Below are positions 60,573 to 64,000 of a stretch of DNA of 64,000 nt, piece after piece. The notes below the pieces were generated by a model that was not told where the DNA came from, ran no database searches, and saw nothing but the letters and a program-made list of their open reading frames with translations. Numbering within the stretch: position 1 is the stretch's first letter; each line of letters starts with the position of its first letter. The DNA lies in assembly GCF_000374865.1 (NCBI RefSeq), contig NZ_KB895457.1, positions 124,001-188,000 on the forward strand. Direction: 5' to 3'. The translations under genes and the position numbers were made by a program. Source of the stretch: Arthrobacter sp. 135MFCol5.1. GTDB lineage: Bacteria; Actinomycetota; Actinomycetes; Actinomycetales; Micrococcaceae.

Positions 60573-61820
60573 TTACGGCGTGTTCAGGCGTGCGTCCAGC
60601 AAGCCGGCCGCGACCGCTGGAGCCAGTCCGGGCGCCAGCGGGAGGCGCGGGACTACGAGGCAGTGCCACAGGTGGTAGATATCCGCCTTGCCGGACCACA
60701 CCGTCGAGGTGACATTGCCGTTCTCGTCGAGTTCCTGCTTCCAGGAACCGTGCTCGTAGTCGATGAACCAGTCGCGGGCGTGGTCCCAGATCCGCTCATA
60801 CCAGTCCGCGTACTGTTGCTCGCCCGTGGCAATGTACAGGGCGGCCGCACCGCCGATCGCTTCCGCTGGTACCCACCGGATGCGGGTGGTGACAACGGGC
60901 TTGCCTTCCCAGTCGACTGTGTAGACAAAGCCCGGATGGCCGTCCGGTTGCCAGGCGTCCCGGATGGCGGCATCGAACAAGCCCCGTGCATCCTCGAGGA
61001 GCCACTCCGGGACGTCCAGGCCGCGGGCCTCAAGCCCGGCACGGAGGTGGAGGAGCAGCCGCGCCCACTCCACCCAGTGGCCAGGGGTTCCACCGTAGGC
61101 GCGGAACTGGCTGGCGCGGTCATCGGTGTTGTACTCGGGCATGGGGTTCCAGTCCGGGTCGAAGTGCTCGAACACCCGGTAATTGTTGTTGCGCGCAAAC
61201 CGGTGGATGAGCACCTCGGCGATGTGCAGGGCCCGTTCGAGCCACCTGTTCTCCCCGGTCACATCAGCCACGATGAGGTAGGCCTCCACCGAGTGCATGC
61301 TGGCGTTGCCGCCGCGGTATGCCTCGGTTTCCGTGAAGTCCCGGTTCCACGAGTCGAAGCACATGTTGGCCTCGTGGTCCCAGAACTTCGTGTCGGCGAC
61401 CTGCAGCGCTTCATCCAGCAGCTCCCGCGCTCCGGGTCGACCGGCCGCGACGGCGCTTGCCGCGGCCAGGAGCACGAAGGAGTGCTGGTAGCCGGACTTG
61501 GTGTCGTCCACCGGACCGTCCTGGTCCACCTCCGCGTACCAACCGCCAAACTCGTCGTCGTGGAGGACGCCGTTGAGGGCGGCAATTCCGTGGTCCACGA
61601 GCGTGGCCGCTCCCGGCCGTCCCATCAGGGCGGCGACGGCGAAACTGTGCGTCATCCGCGCGGTGATCCACAGGTGGGTTGGCTTGTCGGCGAATACCTT
61701 GCCGTAGTTGTCGAGCCAGCCGAATCCGGTGGCGACCTTGGAGGCCTCGGCGAAACGGACCAACCGGTCGGTTTCCGCCTCAAGCCATCGTGCGTGGGCG
61801 GCGCTGTTCAGCCACGTCAT
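60573..61820 (-). CDS. yihS: Sulfoquinovose isomerase (YihS-type AGE-family aldose-ketose isomerase)
   Basis: 415 residues, ATG 61820, GAGAGGAC ribosome site preceded by two tandem AACTGAGAG units. (alpha/alpha)6-barrel of the N-acylglucosamine 2-epimerase family. It follows E. coli YihS, as I remember it, from end to end at almost unchanged numbering: Arg55 (ITARM), His176 (NASMHSVEA), His248 and Glu251 ([10 protein letters not shown]), Glu320 and His383 (DIYHLWHC). YihS interconverts sulfoquinovose and sulfofructose, also mannose and fructose. Position 238 is Gln, where I remember Arg in YihS. The exporter and aldehyde dehydrogenase next door favour the sulfosugar role. Confidence 0.87.
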   Translation of the reverse strand: MTWLNSAAHARWLEAETDRLVRFAEASKVATGFGWLDNYGKVFADKPTHLWITARMTHSFAVAALMGRPGAATLVDHGIAALNGVLHDDEFGGWYAEVDQDGPVDDTKSGYQHSFVLLAAASAVAAGRPGARELLDEALQVADTKFWDHEANMCFDSWNRDFTETEAYRGGNASMHSVEAYLIVADVTGENRWLERALHIAEVLIHRFARNNNYRVFEHFDPDWNPMPEYNTDDRASQFRAYGGTPGHWVEWARLLLHLRAGLEARGLDVPEWLLEDARGLFDAAIRDAWQPDGHPGFVYTVDWEGKPVVTTRIRWVPAEAIGGAAALYIATGEQQYADWYERIWDHARDWFIDYEHGSWKQELDENGNVTSTVWSGKADIYHLWHCLVVPRLPLAPGLAPAVAAGLLDARLNTP

Positions 61821-61870
61821 GTCATGTCCTCTCAGTTCTCTCAGTTGCGTGGTAGGTAGAAAATATTGCG

Positions 61871-62614
61871 TCAGCCGGCGGCTTCAAGAACGCCGCGGAC
61901 AATCGTGGCAGCCGCTCCCAGATAGGCCAGGACCACCAGGAGTTTCTGTGCTGCCCGGGCCGGAACAAATTTCGAGGCGACGTCGCCGAGCACCAGCCCG
62001 GCCAGGCAGGAGACGGCAACGGCACCCCACATGCCCAATGGCATCACGGGGAAGGTCGCGGGGGCAGTGATGGCCTTGGAGATGAGTGAGAACGTACCGA
62101 TCGTGAAGAAGTACGGCTGCATGGTGGCAGCGAACGACTTATGCTGCCAATTGGTGGCGATCGAGTACATGCTGACGGCGGGCCCGCCCACCCCGGCGGC
62201 AGTGTTCATGAATCCGCTGAGGCCGCCGGCGGCCAGCAGGTAGCGCCGGCGCGACGGCAGCGTGGCGGACTTCAGTGCCAGCAGAACAGTCAGCCCGGCC
62301 GCGAGGAGCACCCCGATGGAGATCTCCAGCACCGGCGCTGGAATCAGGCGGATCAGGAAGGCCGCCGGAATGATGCCGAGCAGGGCAGAGGCAGCAAGAA
62401 ACACGTAGCGCTTCCAGTCGATGTCGCGCAGCACCCGGAAGATAATGGCTCCTGCCGTCACCGCACCGCACACATTCACCAGCACCACGCCTTCCACCGG
62501 GCCCAGGAGCAGGACCAGGAACGGGGCCGCCACCAGCGCGAAGCCCATCCCGGTGATCCGCTGCATCCCGGCACCCATGACGACGGCCCCGAGGACCAGC
62601 CCGGTGGTCAGCAT
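61871..62614 (-). CDS. TauE/SafE-family anion exporter, probably for sulfolactate or sulfite
   Basis: 247 residues, eight or so helices in the TauE/SafE double-repeat pattern: [20 protein letters not shown] at the start and [20 protein letters not shown] in the second repeat. Its ATG directly follows the stop of the aldehyde dehydrogenase (TAAATG), so the two are tightly coupled. Proteins of this family export sulfonates or sulfite and occur in sulfoquinovose clusters. 50 bp upstream of yihS. Confidence 0.88.
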   Translation of the reverse strand: MLTTGLVLGAVVMGAGMQRITGMGFALVAAPFLVLLLGPVEGVVLVNVCGAVTAGAIIFRVLRDIDWKRYVFLAASALLGIIPAAFLIRLIPAPVLEISIGVLLAAGLTVLLALKSATLPSRRRYLLAAGGLSGFMNTAAGVGGPAVSMYSIATNWQHKSFAATMQPYFFTIGTFSLISKAITAPATFPVMPLGMWGAVAVSCLAGLVLGDVASKFVPARAAQKLLVVLAYLGAAATIVRGVLEAAG

Positions 62615-64000
62615 TTACGGTCTCCAGGCCACGTACTGGACCTCTTCGAACTCTTCGAGGCCCAAGCTCGATCCTTCCCGTCCCAGCCCTGACTGTTTGG
62701 CGCCGCCCATCGGGGCGAAGGCAACGGACGGCAGGGGGTCGTTCACGCCGACGATGCCGGCCTCAAGCTGCTCCGGGATCTCCCAGCCGCGCTTCGGGCT
62801 GCCGCTCCACACGTAAGCGGCCAGGCCCATCTCGGTGGCGTTCGCCTTCCGGATGGCGTCCTCCTCCGAGGAGAAGGTGACGACGCCGGCGGCCGGGCCG
62901 AACACCTCTTCGGTCACCAACAGTGCGTCGTCCGGAACATCGGCAAGCAGGGTGGGCGCCATGAACGCACCCCCGCCAGGGACCGCCGTGCGCTGGGTGA
63001 CGCGGCGGGCGCCCCGGCCCAGGGCGTCGTCCACCAGCGCCTGTACGGCGGACACCCTGTCGGCATCGATGACCGGGCCCAGGTCCGGGACCTGCGCGCC
63101 GCCGTCGGGAACGCCATGACCGATGGTCATCGCGTCAAAGCGGGCGCCCAGCTTCCTTGCGAACTCGTCGGCGACGCTGTCCTGGACCAGGAACCTGTTG
63201 GCGGCCACGCAGGACTGGCCGGTGTTGCGGAGCCTGCCCAGGACGGCGCCGTCAACGGCCGCGTCAAGGTCCGCGTCCTCGAAGACGATGAACGGTGCGT
63301 TGCCGCCGAGTTCCAGCAGGGGCCGGACCACGCGCTCGGAGGCCGACGCCATGACCTGCCGGCCCACGCCCGTGGAACCGGTGAAACTTACGGCACGGAC
63401 CGCCGGGTGGGCCATCAGCGCCGCGGTGATTTCGCGGGAAGGGCCATGGACCAGATTCACCACGCCGGCGGGAAAACCGGCGTCATTCAGGACTTCGAAC
63501 AGGCCGGTCGCAGCCAACGGGGCCTTCTCGGACACCCTGCCCACCACGGTGCACCCGGCGGCGAGCATCGCGGCGAGCTTGCGGGCCTGGATGGAGACGG
63601 GGAAGTTCCACGGGGTGAGGCTGAGGGCCACACCGACGGGCTTGCGGTTGCTGAGGTGGCGGCGCCCCCGGAGTTCAGGTGGGCTGATGGTGCCGGTGGC
63701 GCGGCGGACCTCCTCGGCGAACCAGCGGAAGTACTCCACCGAGAAGTCCACCTCGCCCTGCGCTTCGGGAAGCCTCTTGCCTGCCTCGAGTGCCAGCGTG
63801 TGCGCGATTTCGTCGCGGCGTTCCGCCAACAGCCCCGCCGCGTTGCGGAGCAGGTCTGCCCGGTGGCGGGCGGTGGTGCGGGACCAGCTGCCGAAGGCCT
63901 CGGCGGCGGCGTCGGCGGCCTTGGTGGCGTCCCCGGCCGAGCCCCAGGCGACCTCGCCCACGGTGCTGCCGTTGCCCGGATCAGTCACGTCCCTTGCGGT
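62615..64000 (-). CDS. NAD(P)-dependent aldehyde dehydrogenase, candidate sulfolactaldehyde dehydrogenase (5' end outside window)
   Basis: The frame is open to the right edge; 461 residues are present and about 25 N-terminal residues are missing, judged from the usual start of the family. NAD-binding SLTPWNFPVSIQARKLAAML, FTGSTGVGRQVMASA, the general-base Glu in LELGGNAPF, and the nucleophile Cys in RNTGQSCVAANRF are all intact. It is of the succinate-semialdehyde dehydrogenase (GabD) type, the type that oxidises sulfolactaldehyde to sulfolactate in sulfoglycolysis. Coupled to the TauE-type exporter. Succinate semialdehyde remains possible. Confidence 0.88.
   Translation of the reverse strand, partial: TARDVTDPGNGSTVGEVAWGSAGDATKAADAAAEAFGSWSRTTARHRADLLRNAAGLLAERRDEIAHTLALEAGKRLPEAQGEVDFSVEYFRWFAEEVRRATGTISPPELRGRRHLSNRKPVGVALSLTPWNFPVSIQARKLAAMLAAGCTVVGRVSEKAPLAATGLFEVLNDAGFPAGVVNLVHGPSREITAALMAHPAVRAVSFTGSTGVGRQVMASASERVVRPLLELGGNAPFIVFEDADLDAAVDGAVLGRLRNTGQSCVAANRFLVQDSVADEFARKLGARFDAMTIGHGVPDGGAQVPDLGPVIDADRVSAVQALVDDALGRGARRVTQRTAVPGGGAFMAPTLLADVPDDALLVTEEVFGPAAGVVTFSSEEDAIRKANATEMGLAAYVWSGSPKRGWEIPEQLEAGIVGVNDPLPSVAFAPMGGAKQSGLGREGSSLGLEEFEEVQYVAWRP

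Overview
This is a high-GC chromosomal window from an actinobacterium. Gene content and style point to the Arthrobacter/Pseudarthrobacter group (Micrococcaceae): a DUF6318 lipoprotein, a biotin synthase followed by a BsaP-type partner, Rpf/LysM secreted proteins, NCS1 and MFS carriers, many GTG/TTG starts, and several start codons directly behind a -10 box. I assign 55 protein genes, one cut at each edge. I see no tRNA, rRNA, CRISPR array, insertion sequence, integrase or prophage gene.

Layout. 1-8.5 kb: end of a thiamine-diphosphate enzyme, a MarR regulator with a clear operator and its drug-efflux MFS, a heterodimeric ABC exporter, a hotdog thioesterase and a small membrane protein. 8.6-12 kb: a two-gene McrBC-type (type IV) restriction system. 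12-15 kb: a histidine kinase, its OmpR-type regulator and a convergent Hpt-like protein that lacks the phospho-accepting histidine. 15-19 kb: secreted GH26 hydrolase, Vsr endonuclease, PNPOx-like protein, bsaP and bioB. 19-24 kb: NCS1 permease, DUF6318 lipoprotein plus PKD-like exported protein, Old Yellow Enzyme. 24-32.5 kb: Tex, several housekeeping or unknown proteins, and an Rpf/LysM protein. 32.6-38 kb: UvrA-like ATPase, adenosine deaminase, a wHTH/histone-H1-like/X25 fusion protein and acylphosphatase. 38-46.5 kb: a RecB-like nuclease/helicase, 2-keto-3-deoxygluconate kinase and KDPG aldolase, TerC, RecQ. 46.7-52.5 kb: FdhF/YdeP molybdoenzyme, DUF6457 protein, aldo/keto reductase, formaldehyde dehydrogenase and an acetyltransferase. 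52.6-60.5 kb: class A beta-lactamase-like hydrolase, two MFS carriers, CorC-type protein, ArsR-SRPBCC fusion with a perfect operator, DUF1304, LuxR regulator and cupin. 60.5-64 kb: a run on the minus strand encoding an aldehyde dehydrogenase, a TauE-type exporter and a YihS-type sulfoquinovose isomerase.

How genes work together. The clearest pathway is at the right edge: isomerase, anion exporter and aldehyde dehydrogenase fit sulfoquinovose breakdown with sulfolactate export. kdgK and eda overlap and would complete KDG breakdown to pyruvate and glyceraldehyde-3-phosphate. The molybdoenzyme, the DUF6457 protein and the formaldehyde dehydrogenase suggest one-carbon detoxification. bioB and bsaP form a translationally coupled pair.

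Most unusual points: the McrC nuclease motif reads D..NxK; the two-component locus carries a histidine-less Hpt protein; a wHTH/Lys-Ala/X25 fusion lies behind a structured, AT-rich leader; and a 66-bp imperfect palindrome sits between convergent genes at 49.1 kb. I found no large undescribed multigene defence island. All homology calls rest on reading motifs, without database searches.
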